Shown piece by piece: positions 27,469-35,444 of a DNA stretch of 64,000 nucleotides; the stretch's first letter is position 1; every line of letters starts with the position of its first letter. Source of the DNA: Antarctobacter albus (lineage in GTDB: Bacteria > Pseudomonadota > Alphaproteobacteria > Rhodobacterales > Rhodobacteraceae); the NCBI RefSeq assembly GCF_900101505.1, contig NZ_FMZI01000004.1:115670-179669 (forward strand). Reading direction: 5' to 3'. A program made the translations under genes and the position numbers. Under the pieces are notes generated by a model. It made no database searches, was not told the origin of the DNA, and saw only the letters and a program-made list of their open reading frames with translations.

Positions 27469-27913
27469 CGTGATCCCTCCCCTCGGGATGTTCGTGTTCT
27501 CGATGACCGGACATTAGGCTGGCGGCCCCGACGGACGAAAGTCGGGAAACCCTGACCGTAAGGAATACCTGACCCTCCGAGGAAAGGTCGCGGAACAGGC
27601 AAACCTGTGACGACAACTGCGCGACAAGCGCCCGGCCTGCCACTCTGGCAAACCATGACACATCGACAGCGGTTGCCAGGGGTGATCGGGAAGGGTCCTT
27701 GCAGGAAACGGACAACGGTCCGCATGGAGGCGACCTCGGTTTCTGACGAAACACCGCCCGCGCATGCGACCAAGGTGCGACAAAAAGATTTGATCTGCGT
27801 CAAATCCGGCCATTGCCGCCCTATTGGTCACATTCTAAAACGTGAAACGAACGTCGCGCGCGGGTGGATTCCCCGCCCTTGTGCGACGCCTAGGGATCAG
27901 CAGGAGGCAAACA
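27469..27913. other. Divergent region between DUF1127 gene and ctaD
   Basis: The 445 bases carry an FNR-type box at 27790-27803 and otherwise no coding frame or RNA gene that I can support. The half nearest ctaD is poorer in GC and probably holds its promoter. Confidence 0.5.
27790..27803. promoter_or_regulatory. FNR/FnrL-type binding site upstream of ctaD
   Basis: TTGAT-CTGC-GTCAA matches the FNR/Crp-type consensus TTGAT-N4-ATCAA in nine of ten half-site positions. It lies 110 bases before the ctaD start codon. In Rhodobacteraceae, FnrL controls terminal oxidases according to oxygen, which makes the site plausible; direction of control is inferred. Confidence 0.6.
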
Positions 27914-29587
27914 ATGGCAGATGCAGCCATTCACGGCCACGAGCACGAAGACAACCGCGGGTTCTTTACCCGCTGGTTCATGTCGACGAACCACAAGGAC
28001 ATCGGGATTCTGTACCTGATCGTCTCCGCGTTCGTCGGGCTCATTTCGGTCGTTTTCACCGTTTACATGCGCATGGAACTCATGTCGCCGGGCGTTCAGT
28101 ACATGTGCATGGAGGGCATGCGCTTCCTGCCGACGGCGGTCGAGAACTGTACACCCAACGGCCACCTCTGGAACGTGCTGATCACCGGCCACGGCATCCT
28201 GATGATGTTCTTCGTGGTCATTCCGGCACTGTTCGGCGGTTTCGGCAACTACTTCATGCCGCTGCAGATCGGCGCGCCGGATATGGCGTTCCCGCGGATG
28301 AACAACCTGTCGTTCTGGCTGTATGTCGCGGGGTCCACCCTGGCGGTCTGCTCTGTCTTCGCACCGGGCGGCAACAACCAGCTGGGCTCCGGCGTGGGCT
28401 GGGTGCTTTACCCGCCGCTCTCGGTCAACGAAGGCGGCATGTCGATGGACCTGGCGATCTTCGCCGTCCACGTCTCGGGCGCGTCGTCGATCCTGGGCGC
28501 GATCAACATGATCACCACCTTCCTGAACATGCGGACCCCGGGCATGACCCTGTTCAAGGTGCCGCTGTTCTCCTGGGCGATCTTCGTCACCTCCTGGCTG
28601 ATCCTGCTGTCGCTGCCCGTTCTGGCCGGCGCGATCACCATGCTCCTGACGGACCGTAACTTCGGCACGACCTTCTTCGATCCGGCCGGCGGCGGCGATC
28701 CGATCCTTTACCAGCACATCCTGTGGTTCTTCGGTCACCCCGAGGTCTACATCGTGATCGTGCCCGGTTTCGGCATCATCAGCCACGTCATCGCGACCTT
28801 CTCGCGCAAGCCGATCTTCGGCTACCTGCCGATGGTCTGGGCGATCATCGCCATCGGCGCGCTGGGGTTCGTCGTCTGGGCACACCACATGTACACCGTC
28901 GGCATGTCGCTGACCCAGCAGAGCTACTTCATGCTGGCCACAATGGTCATCGCGGTGCCAACGGGCGTGAAGGTGTTCAGCTGGATCGCCACCATGTGGG
29001 GCGGCTCGATCGAGATGAAGACCCCGATGCTCTGGGCCTTCGGCTTCCTGTTCCTCTTCACCGTCGGCGGCGTGACCGGCGTGGTGCTGAGCCAGGCGGG
29101 CGTCGACCGTGCCTACCATGACACCTATTACGTCGTGGCGCACTTCCACTACGTGATGAGCCTGGGTGCCGTCTTCGCGATCTTCGCGGGCGTCTACTTC
29201 TACTTCCCGAAGATGAGCGGCCGGATGTATTCCGAGTTCTGGGGCAAGATCCACTTCTGGATGATGTTCATCGGTGCGAACCTGACCTTCTTCCCGCAGC
29301 ACTTCCTGGGTCGCCAGGGCATGCCGCGCCGGTACATCGACTACCCCGAGGCATTCGCCACATGGAACTACATCTCCAGCTGGGGTGCGCTGCTGTCCTT
29401 CGCATCGTTCCTGCTGTTCTTCGGGATCATGTTCCACGCCCTGACCCGTGGCGCCCGCGCCAACCAGGCGAACCCCTGGAACGAGTACGCGGACACGCTG
29501 GAATGGACCCTGCCCTCGCCGCCGCCGGAGCACACCTTCGAGCAGCTGCCGAAGCAGGAAGACTGGGACAAGGGCCACGCGCATTAA
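27914..29587 (+). CDS. ctaD: Cytochrome c oxidase (aa3-type) subunit I
   Basis: The 557-residue subunit I holds heme a and the heme a3-CuB centre of the cytochrome c oxidase in the inner membrane. I start at [14 protein letters not shown], with AGGAGG eight bases upstream. Twelve helices are evident. CuB ligands are in [15 protein letters not shown] and [10 protein letters not shown], and the heme ligands in [11 protein letters not shown] and [12 protein letters not shown]; the tyrosine of the His-Tyr crosslink is in HPEVY. The D-channel entrance [20 protein letters not shown] is intact. Subunits II and III are not adjacent, which is normal for ctaD in Rhodobacteraceae. A terminator follows. 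Confidence 0.97.
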   Translation: MADAAIHGHEHEDNRGFFTRWFMSTNHKDIGILYLIVSAFVGLISVVFTVYMRMELMSPGVQYMCMEGMRFLPTAVENCTPNGHLWNVLITGHGILMMFFVVIPALFGGFGNYFMPLQIGAPDMAFPRMNNLSFWLYVAGSTLAVCSVFAPGGNNQLGSGVGWVLYPPLSVNEGGMSMDLAIFAVHVSGASSILGAINMITTFLNMRTPGMTLFKVPLFSWAIFVTSWLILLSLPVLAGAITMLLTDRNFGTTFFDPAGGGDPILYQHILWFFGHPEVYIVIVPGFGIISHVIATFSRKPIFGYLPMVWAIIAIGALGFVVWAHHMYTVGMSLTQQSYFMLATMVIAVPTGVKVFSWIATMWGGSIEMKTPMLWAFGFLFLFTVGGVTGVVLSQAGVDRAYHDTYYVVAHFHYVMSLGAVFAIFAGVYFYFPKMSGRMYSEFWGKIHFWMMFIGANLTFFPQHFLGRQGMPRRYIDYPEAFATWNYISSWGALLSFASFLLFFGIMFHALTRGARANQANPWNEYADTLEWTLPSPPPEHTFEQLPKQEDWDKGHAH

Positions 29588-29612
29588 GCGCCCGGGCTTG
29601 ACCAAGACAAGA

Positions 29613-29638
29613 AAGGCCCCGCCAACGCGGGGCCTTTT
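29613..29638 (+). terminator. Rho-independent terminator after ctaD
   Basis: AAGGCCCCGC and GCGGGGCCTT form a perfect 10-bp stem with a 4-base loop ending in a short T run, 25 bases after the ctaD stop. Confidence 0.9.
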
Positions 29639-29657
29639 CACATGAAAGGGGCCTGTC

Positions 29658-30203
29658 ATGATCTTCTACTATGCCCTGCTATTCGCGCTTGCCATCATTC
29701 CATGCGCCCTGTCCCGGCATCGCTGGCCGCATGTGCTGGTGTTCTGGACGGTGGGCGTGTCGCTGGTCCTGGCGGTTCTGGTGGTCATCGGGGCGCCGGT
29801 GGCCCCCCGGATCGTTGTCGATGCCGGCCTGATCGACCCGCAGGATCCTGAAGTGCTCCAGCCGATCTTCATGCGCAACGCCATGCTGACGGTGGGCGGC
29901 GCTGCGATCTACGTCGGGCTGGCTCAGACGCAGGCATTGCGAATGCCACATGCACTCGCGCTGTTGATGCTGGGCACGCTGTACACGCTCACGGAACACG
30001 ACCTCGTCTATGGACTTGGCACCCCGACGTTCAGCCATATCCCGGCGGAAATCCAGGACGATTTCGCCCGCCGCATGGCCGACCACACAGCCAAGATGAG
30101 ACAGGCTGTCCGCATCACCAGCTTCGTCGGCATAGCCGGGTTCCTTGGCCTTGCGGCCTACCAGATCTGGCTTCGTCTCAAACGCGGGCCGGTCGGAAGC
30201 TGA
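29658..30203 (+). CDS. Hypothetical membrane protein
   Basis: The 181-residue protein was not recognised. It has about five hydrophobic segments: residues 3-18, 27-45, 75-90, 95-113 and 150-170, with a short acidic and charged stretch between (EHDLVYGLGTPTFSHIPAEI). An RBS-like AAAGGGG lies just upstream. It follows ctaD across a terminator and is likely transcribed by read-through or its own promoter. It does not look like a COX assembly protein that I know. Confidence 0.6.
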   Translation: MIFYYALLFALAIIPCALSRHRWPHVLVFWTVGVSLVLAVLVVIGAPVAPRIVVDAGLIDPQDPEVLQPIFMRNAMLTVGGAAIYVGLAQTQALRMPHALALLMLGTLYTLTEHDLVYGLGTPTFSHIPAEIQDDFARRMADHTAKMRQAVRITSFVGIAGFLGLAAYQIWLRLKRGPVGS

Positions 30204-30290
30204 CCCCGATATCCCGCCCGCGGACCCGGAGCGACCGCGCCCCGCGAAAGGACTCCGCGACCCGCGGGAGCCTGTTTCAAGGCGTGACGC

Positions 30291-31847
30291 TCACTCGCGC
30301 CATTCATAGACGTAACGATAGCAGCCCAGCGGCTGCAGCGTGACCGTCATCTGGAAACGGCCATCCTTGTAGCGCGCGCCCTCGGGCGGCGCGAACGTCC
30401 CGCTCCACGCGGCAGAGGGCGCCTGGTTGTAGGCGGTGCCGATGAACCCGTCGGTGCGGTCCTTGACGATGTCCACCGTGGCCCGAGAGCCCTTGGCACA
30501 GTTTTCGCCCTCTGTGCCGTAGTAGTAGAACAGCCCGCCGTGCCCCCAGCCGGCGGCATAGTCCCCCTGCACGCTGGCCGAGAGCGGCACCTCCTGGCCC
30601 GGAACGAGGTAAGGGGGCGGCGCGGCCCAGGTATAGGTCACGACAAAGGCGTCCCAGGCATCGCCACAGCGCGGCTTGCTGTGGGAAAACTGACCGCTGC
30701 CGGCACCGACCGATCCTTTCGGCTCGTAACAGCTGTTGTTGTCGGTAAAGGTCGTCATCCCCCCCTGCGAGACCATCGCCCAATGCCCGCCCTGCGGCGC
30801 GGCCGGGCCCGGATCGTCCCGCACCGGCTGCGGAGCCGGATCGGCCAGGCTCATGCGCTGCGCAATCTCGGCGCAGCGCCCCTCGATGATCGGCAGGACG
30901 TAGTGCGACAGCGCAAGGCTCTGCAGCCGGGCCTGCGCCACCTCCTGCAGGTCGATGCCGACCTCTCGGTTACGCCGCGCCTCTATCTTGGACAGGGCCG
31001 CGTCAAAGGCCCGATCCGCGACGGCCCTGGCGTCGTCGCGGACGTTTTCGATGATGCGCAGCCGCTCATCGTTGCCGACGTCACGCTCGGGCACCGCGCC
31101 CTGCACGTCCGGCGGACCGAATATTTCCTCGTAGGCCTTGCGAAACTGCCGGTCCGCTTCTGCATAGGCCGCATCGCGTGCTGCCAGCGGCGCCTTCATC
31201 GCCTCCGCGGCCAGCACCATTTCGGCTTCGATCTCTGCCACGTTGCGGGCAGCCTTGTCGCGCAGCATCTGCTGCGCGCGCTGCACCACGTTCCCGTCCC
31301 AACCGTTCATCAGCGCGTGCTGCACCATCTCCTGAACCCAGCGGGCCCGGTTCTGGGCCACGCGCTGCCGGTTCGCCTCCAGGATCGCATCCGGGGTCAG
31401 CACCAGTTTGCGCCCGGTGTTCGCACCATCCAGCACTACCTTGGTCCAGCCAGAGGCCATGAGCGACAGCAGGTCCCATTCGTCCGGCATCTTCCAGATC
31501 GCCAACAGGGACATGGCGTAATCGTCGAACAGGACATCCATGTCCGGCGGCAGATGGGCATCCAGGTAGAGCGCCGTCATCACCGCCCTGGCGCAATCGT
31601 CGCCCCCGGTCATGTCCAGCACCTGCTGCAATTCCACCAGGTCGTCGCCGTGATAGCGATCGAGGTCGCGCACTCCCGGCATCACCCATCCCTGCGCAAA
31701 GGCACGCGCGACGTGATCGTCGATCTGGCGTCGCGCATCGACCACATCCGCGCAGGCCGCGCCCCCTGCCAGGGCCAGCACAAGGGCACCTGTGGCCAGC
31801 CCGCGAGCCCAATGCCGCCTGTCATGCCTTTGTTCCGTGACGCACAT
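30291..31847 (-). CDS. Secreted protein of unknown function
   Basis: I start at the ATG at 31845-31847 (518 residues), preceded by GGGAGG. A signal peptide follows a charged start (WARGLATGALVLALAGGAAC), so the protein is exported. Residues about 30-330 are helix-rich and charged, with pairs of cysteines far apart. The C-terminal 140 residues are rich in glycine, tyrosine and tryptophan with several cysteines (GHWAMVSQGGMTTFTDNNSC, GWGHGGLFYYYGTEGENCAK), which suggests a disulphide-linked beta domain. No family was recognised. It is divergent from the DUF2244 gene by 139 bases. Confidence 0.6.
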   Translation of the reverse strand: MCVTEQRHDRRHWARGLATGALVLALAGGAACADVVDARRQIDDHVARAFAQGWVMPGVRDLDRYHGDDLVELQQVLDMTGGDDCARAVMTALYLDAHLPPDMDVLFDDYAMSLLAIWKMPDEWDLLSLMASGWTKVVLDGANTGRKLVLTPDAILEANRQRVAQNRARWVQEMVQHALMNGWDGNVVQRAQQMLRDKAARNVAEIEAEMVLAAEAMKAPLAARDAAYAEADRQFRKAYEEIFGPPDVQGAVPERDVGNDERLRIIENVRDDARAVADRAFDAALSKIEARRNREVGIDLQEVAQARLQSLALSHYVLPIIEGRCAEIAQRMSLADPAPQPVRDDPGPAAPQGGHWAMVSQGGMTTFTDNNSCYEPKGSVGAGSGQFSHSKPRCGDAWDAFVVTYTWAAPPPYLVPGQEVPLSASVQGDYAAGWGHGGLFYYYGTEGENCAKGSRATVDIVKDRTDGFIGTAYNQAPSAAWSGTFAPPEGARYKDGRFQMTVTLQPLGCYRYVYEWRE

Positions 31848-31986
31848 CCTGTCATCCTCCCGGTTCTGCGACACCGACCTTAGCATTTCCCCGGGAACCC
31901 GGACTTTGACCCACAACAATTCTGCTGTATATCCAGCCTGATGAATTCAACCCGGGGTGAGACCGGGCCCATTTTCCGACGGATCC

Positions 31987-32481
31987 ATGCCCTACCACTG
32001 GACAACGCCCCCCCGCGAAGCTTCACAGGTCCTGCAGCTCTGGCCGCATAATTCCCTGTCGGCCGAAGGCTTTGCCGCGATGATCCTGGGCTTTTTCCTC
32101 TTTGCCTCGGTGCCGCTCTACAGCGTGATCGGGACGGCGGTGCTATGGGGCCTCCTGCCCTTCATGCTGGCGGCGACCGCGGCGCTTTATTACGCACTGC
32201 GCCGCAACCAGCGCGACCGCCGTATCCTGGAGGTGCTGACCGTCACGCCCGAGGTCACGCATCTGACCCGCACCAATCCCAAGGGCGACACCCAGGACTG
32301 GGAAAGCAACACCTACTGGGTCAAGGTCGCCTGCCACGAGGCCGGAGGGCCGGTGCCCTACTACGTCACGCTCAAGGGCAATGGCCGCGAGGTCGAGATC
32401 GGCGCCTTCCTGAGCGAAGAGGAACGCCGTTCCCTGTTCAACGACCTGACCGACGCGGTGCGCCGCGCGGCCAATCCCTGA
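31987..32481 (+). CDS. DUF2244-domain membrane protein
   Basis: The 164-residue protein (MPYHWTTPPREASQVLQLWP) has the DUF2244 pattern: a short N-terminal basic part, two closely spaced helices (about residues 35-70, FFLFASVPLYSVIGTAVLWG) and a C-terminal cytoplasmic or periplasmic domain with ESNTYWVKVACHEAGGPVPY and VEIGAFLSEEERRSLFNDLT. The family is common in Rhodobacteraceae near ctaD and nth and has no firm function. The downstream glycosyltransferase-like gene follows by 11 bases and is likely co-transcribed. Confidence 0.8.
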   Translation: MPYHWTTPPREASQVLQLWPHNSLSAEGFAAMILGFFLFASVPLYSVIGTAVLWGLLPFMLAATAALYYALRRNQRDRRILEVLTVTPEVTHLTRTNPKGDTQDWESNTYWVKVACHEAGGPVPYYVTLKGNGREVEIGAFLSEEERRSLFNDLTDAVRRAANP

Positions 32482-32492
32482 AGGGCAAAAGC

Positions 32493-33434
32493 ATGGCGCA
32501 GGTCCCCGCTACCCCGAAATGGCACCGGGCCGCGATGCGGCTGTCGGTGGCCCTGAACCGCGAAGCCTGGATCGACCGGCTGACCCCGGCCCCCAGCGAG
32601 GCCGCCGCCCTGCGCCTGCGCGACGCGCTGGCCGCCCGCGTCCCGCCGCTGCGCAAGCGCGTGGTCTTCCTGATCCCGCTGGTGGGCCCGGACCATGTCG
32701 GCGACTGGGAGGCCGTGGCCGACAGGCTCTCGGCGACACTGGACTGTTTCATCGCGCAGGATGATCCCAACTGGCAGGCGGTGATCTGCTGCCAGGAACG
32801 CCCGCCCCTGCCCGACGATCCGCGCATCACCTTCCTGCCCTTCTCGGCGCCGGAACCGGGAAATGACAAGTGGCTGAAGCTGGCCGCGCTGACCGCCCAC
32901 CTGGACGAGATGGATCTGCCGCCCGCCTATGTCATGAGCTTCGACGCCGACGACCTGCTGCGCCAGGGCAGCGTGCGCGAGATGCTGCGCCGCCAGGCGC
33001 CGGGCGGCTACCTCGTGCAATCCGGCTTTGTCATGGACGATGCGACCGGGACTATCGCCCTGGCCGACCGCCCTTCGCTACGTCAGCCCCTGCGCAAGCC
33101 CTTCTGGAAGCTCTGCGGTTCCTGCGCGGCGCTGGCCCATGACCCGGACCTGCAGCAAAGCACCGCCTTCCTGCAGGCGATGACACAGCACGAACACCGG
33201 ATGTTCCCTTACCTTGCCGCGCTGGCCGGGCGCACGCTGGCACCGCTGTCGCAACCGGCGGTCCTCTATGTCCTGAACCACGGAGAGAATTTCGGCGCGC
33301 GGCGCGGGCGGGTCAGCTTCAAGACGCGCTTCGTGGAACGCTTCCGCATCGACGACCCCTCGGAACTGGCGCTGATCGCCGATGGCTTCCCGGTGCCAGA
33401 GATCGGCGACGACACGGCCGAAGCAACCGCCTGA
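32493..33434 (+). CDS. Putative glycosyltransferase (GT-A-like)
   Basis: The 313-residue protein begins MAQVPATPKWHRAAMRLSVA. After about 50 residues the text VVFLIPLVGPDHVGDWEAVA and AVICCQERPP resembles the first strands of a GT-A fold, and VMSFDADDLL near residue 150 is a DxD-type motif for metal and nucleotide-sugar binding. Later parts (FLQAMTQHEHRMFPYLAALA) match weakly. It probably acts in the cytoplasm on a cell surface polysaccharide, but the acceptor is unknown. It is the second gene of the DUF2244 unit and ends at a bidirectional terminator. Confidence 0.55.
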   Translation: MAQVPATPKWHRAAMRLSVALNREAWIDRLTPAPSEAAALRLRDALAARVPPLRKRVVFLIPLVGPDHVGDWEAVADRLSATLDCFIAQDDPNWQAVICCQERPPLPDDPRITFLPFSAPEPGNDKWLKLAALTAHLDEMDLPPAYVMSFDADDLLRQGSVREMLRRQAPGGYLVQSGFVMDDATGTIALADRPSLRQPLRKPFWKLCGSCAALAHDPDLQQSTAFLQAMTQHEHRMFPYLAALAGRTLAPLSQPAVLYVLNHGENFGARRGRVSFKTRFVERFRIDDPSELALIADGFPVPEIGDDTAEATA

Positions 33435-33460
33435 CCCGGACGAGCCTGACCCGGACAAGA

Positions 33461-33491
33461 AAAAAGGCCGCCCCGAAAGGCGGCCCTTTTT
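33461..33491. terminator. Bidirectional terminator between glycosyltransferase and yqeY genes
   Basis: GGCCGCC and GGCGGCC form a 7-bp stem with a six-base loop, flanked by A5 before and T5 after. It can terminate both convergent transcripts. Confidence 0.85.
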
Positions 33492-33513
33492 GATTCCGTC
33501 GGACCGCCTTCGG

Positions 33514-33975
33514 TCAGGCCGACAGCCGGTCCTTTACCCGGGGGCCGACAGACCCGAAATCCATCTGGCCCGTGTATTTCGACTTTAGCACGCCCATGAC
33601 ACGGCCCATGTCGCGGATCGATTCCGCGCCGACCTCGGCCATTGCCGCGTCGATCGCCTTGGCGACCTCCTTGTCGTTCAATGCGCGCGGCAGGAATTCC
33701 TCGATCACCTCGATCTCGGCGGTTTCGCGTTCGGCCAGGTCCAGCCGGCCCGCCTCTTCATAGCTTTTGGCGCTTTCGCGGCGCTGCTTGACCATCTTGC
33801 CAAGGATGGCCAGCACCTCGGTGTCATCGACCCCGGTCTCGTTGCCTTCCCCGCGGACGGCGATGTCGCGATCCTTGATGGCGGCGTTGATCAGGCGCAG
33901 CGTCGAAAGGCGATCCTGCGCCTTGTCCTTCATCGCCTGCTTGACCGCCGCGTTCACCTTTGCACGCAGTTCCAT
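33514..33975 (-). CDS. GatB/YqeY-domain protein
   Basis: The 153-residue protein (MELRAKVNAAVKQAMKDKAQ) is a complete YqeY. It resembles the tail domain of the GatB subunit of Asp-tRNA(Asn)/Glu-tRNA(Gln) amidotransferase: LSTLRLINAAIKDRDIAVRG, VLAILGKMVKQRRESAKSYE, and AEIEVIEEFLPRALNDKEVA. It is thought to bind tRNA, but no defined role is established. It is divergent from carA, a common arrangement in Rhodobacterales. Confidence 0.9.
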   Translation of the reverse strand: MELRAKVNAAVKQAMKDKAQDRLSTLRLINAAIKDRDIAVRGEGNETGVDDTEVLAILGKMVKQRRESAKSYEEAGRLDLAERETAEIEVIEEFLPRALNDKEVAKAIDAAMAEVGAESIRDMGRVMGVLKSKYTGQMDFGSVGPRVKDRLSA

Positions 33976-34156
33976 GACCTTATCCCCTCACGGTTCATGA
34001 ATTTGTGACACTACTTCAGGACGCCCCCTGTTGCAAGCGCAGCATTTTTGCGCCAACCCTCTGATAATCAATGACTTTTGTTTTCCATCAAGCACTTGAC
34101 CAGCGCCCCGGGCGGCCTTAGGTTCCGGCCAATTTGCCGCCACCCGGAGATCTGCC

Positions 34157-35308
34157 ATGCCTGCTGCCCACGCACGCCCGACCGCCTGCCTTGCCCTTGC
34201 CGACGGGACGCTTTTCTATGGCACCGGCTTCGGCGCCACCGGCCAGACCACGGCAGAGCTGTGCTTCAACACCGCGATGTCCGGCTACCAGGAGATCATG
34301 ACCGATCCGTCCTACGCGGGCCAGATCGTCACCTTCACCTTTCCACATATCGGCAACGTCGGCGTGAACCCCGACGATGACGAGACCGGTGACCCGGTGG
34401 CGGCGGGCATGGTCGTGAAATGGATGCCGACGCAAAGCTCGAACTGGCGCGCGGCGCAGGAACTGGGCGACTGGCTGGCGGCACGCGGACGCATCGCCAT
34501 CGGCGGCATCGACACCCGCCGCCTGACCCGCGCCATCCGTCAGCAAGGCGCGCCGCATGTGGCGCTGGCCCACGATCCCGACGGCAACTTCGACACCGAG
34601 GCGCTGGTTGCCGCGGCGCGCGGTTTCCCGGGGCTTGAAGGGCTGGACCTGGCGCTGGATGTGACCTGCGCACAAAGCTATCGCTGGGACGAGATGCGTT
34701 GGGCCTGGCCCGAAGGCTACCAGCGGCAGGAACAGGCGCGGTACAAGGTCGTCGCCGTGGATTACGGCGCCAAGCGCAATATCCTGCGCTGCCTTGCCTC
34801 GGCCGGTTGCGAGGTCACGGTCCTGCCCGCCACCGCCACCTTCGACGACGTCATGGCGCATGAGCCGGACGGCGTTTTCCTGTCGAACGGCCCCGGCGAC
34901 CCTGCGGCCACCGGCGCCTACGCGGTGCCGATGATCCAGCGGCTGCTGTCCGACACCAAGCTGCCGGTCTTCGGCATCTGCCTCGGGCACCAGATGCTGG
35001 CCCTCGCGGTGGGCGCCAAGACGATCAAGATGAACCACGGCCACCACGGCGCGAACCATCCCGTCAAGGACATGGATACGGGCAAGGTCGAGATCACCTC
35101 GATGAACCACGGCTTTGCCGTCGACAGCCAGACCTTGCCGCAAGGGGTGCTGGAAACGCATATCTCGCTGTTCGACGGGTCCAACTGTGGCATCCGCTTG
35201 GCCGACCGCCCGGTGTTCAGCGTGCAGCATCACCCCGAGGCAAGCCCCGGCCCGCAGGACAGTTTCTACCTGTTCGAGCGCTTCGCCGCCTCGATGGACG
35301 CAGCCTGA
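34157..35308 (+). CDS. carA: Carbamoyl-phosphate synthase small (glutaminase) subunit
   Basis: The 383-residue subunit supplies ammonia from glutamine to CarB for pyrimidine and arginine synthesis. The N-terminal part has LADGTLFYGTGFGATGQTTA and GYQEIMTDPSYAGQIVTFTF; the class I glutaminase domain has DYGAKRNILRCLASAGCEV near residue 203, the nucleophile Cys275 in FGICLGHQMLALAVGAKTIK, and the histidine-glutamate pair in VQHHPEASPGPQDSFYLFER. The start ATG is preceded by a GGAGA site. It is divergent from the yqeY-like gene, and carB is not in the window, which is common in alphaproteobacteria. Confidence 0.96.
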   Translation: MPAAHARPTACLALADGTLFYGTGFGATGQTTAELCFNTAMSGYQEIMTDPSYAGQIVTFTFPHIGNVGVNPDDDETGDPVAAGMVVKWMPTQSSNWRAAQELGDWLAARGRIAIGGIDTRRLTRAIRQQGAPHVALAHDPDGNFDTEALVAAARGFPGLEGLDLALDVTCAQSYRWDEMRWAWPEGYQRQEQARYKVVAVDYGAKRNILRCLASAGCEVTVLPATATFDDVMAHEPDGVFLSNGPGDPAATGAYAVPMIQRLLSDTKLPVFGICLGHQMLALAVGAKTIKMNHGHHGANHPVKDMDTGKVEITSMNHGFAVDSQTLPQGVLETHISLFDGSNCGIRLADRPVFSVQHHPEASPGPQDSFYLFERFAASMDAA

Positions 35309-35345
35309 GCACCGGCTTCTCGGAAAAAAACGCGGTCTGTTAATC

Positions 35346-35370
35346 GTTTGGCGGCAGTTTGCCGCCAAAC
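35346..35370 (+). terminator. Stem-loop after carA
   Basis: GTTTGGCGGCA and TGCCGCCAAAC form a perfect 11-bp stem with a 3-base loop 37 bases after carA. The T run after it is weak, so it may be an incomplete terminator. Confidence 0.6.
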
Positions 35371-35444
35371 TGCCTTGTTTGGTTAAGCATTCGTTTACCA
35401 AAGGCGTGTGAAGGTTCCGGTAACCGAGTTTACCGGGACGCGGC

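Noticed and set aside
27890-29659. A 589-codon open frame opposite ctaD
   Set aside because: It mirrors ctaD codon by codon and has low-complexity composition; ctaD is beyond doubt.
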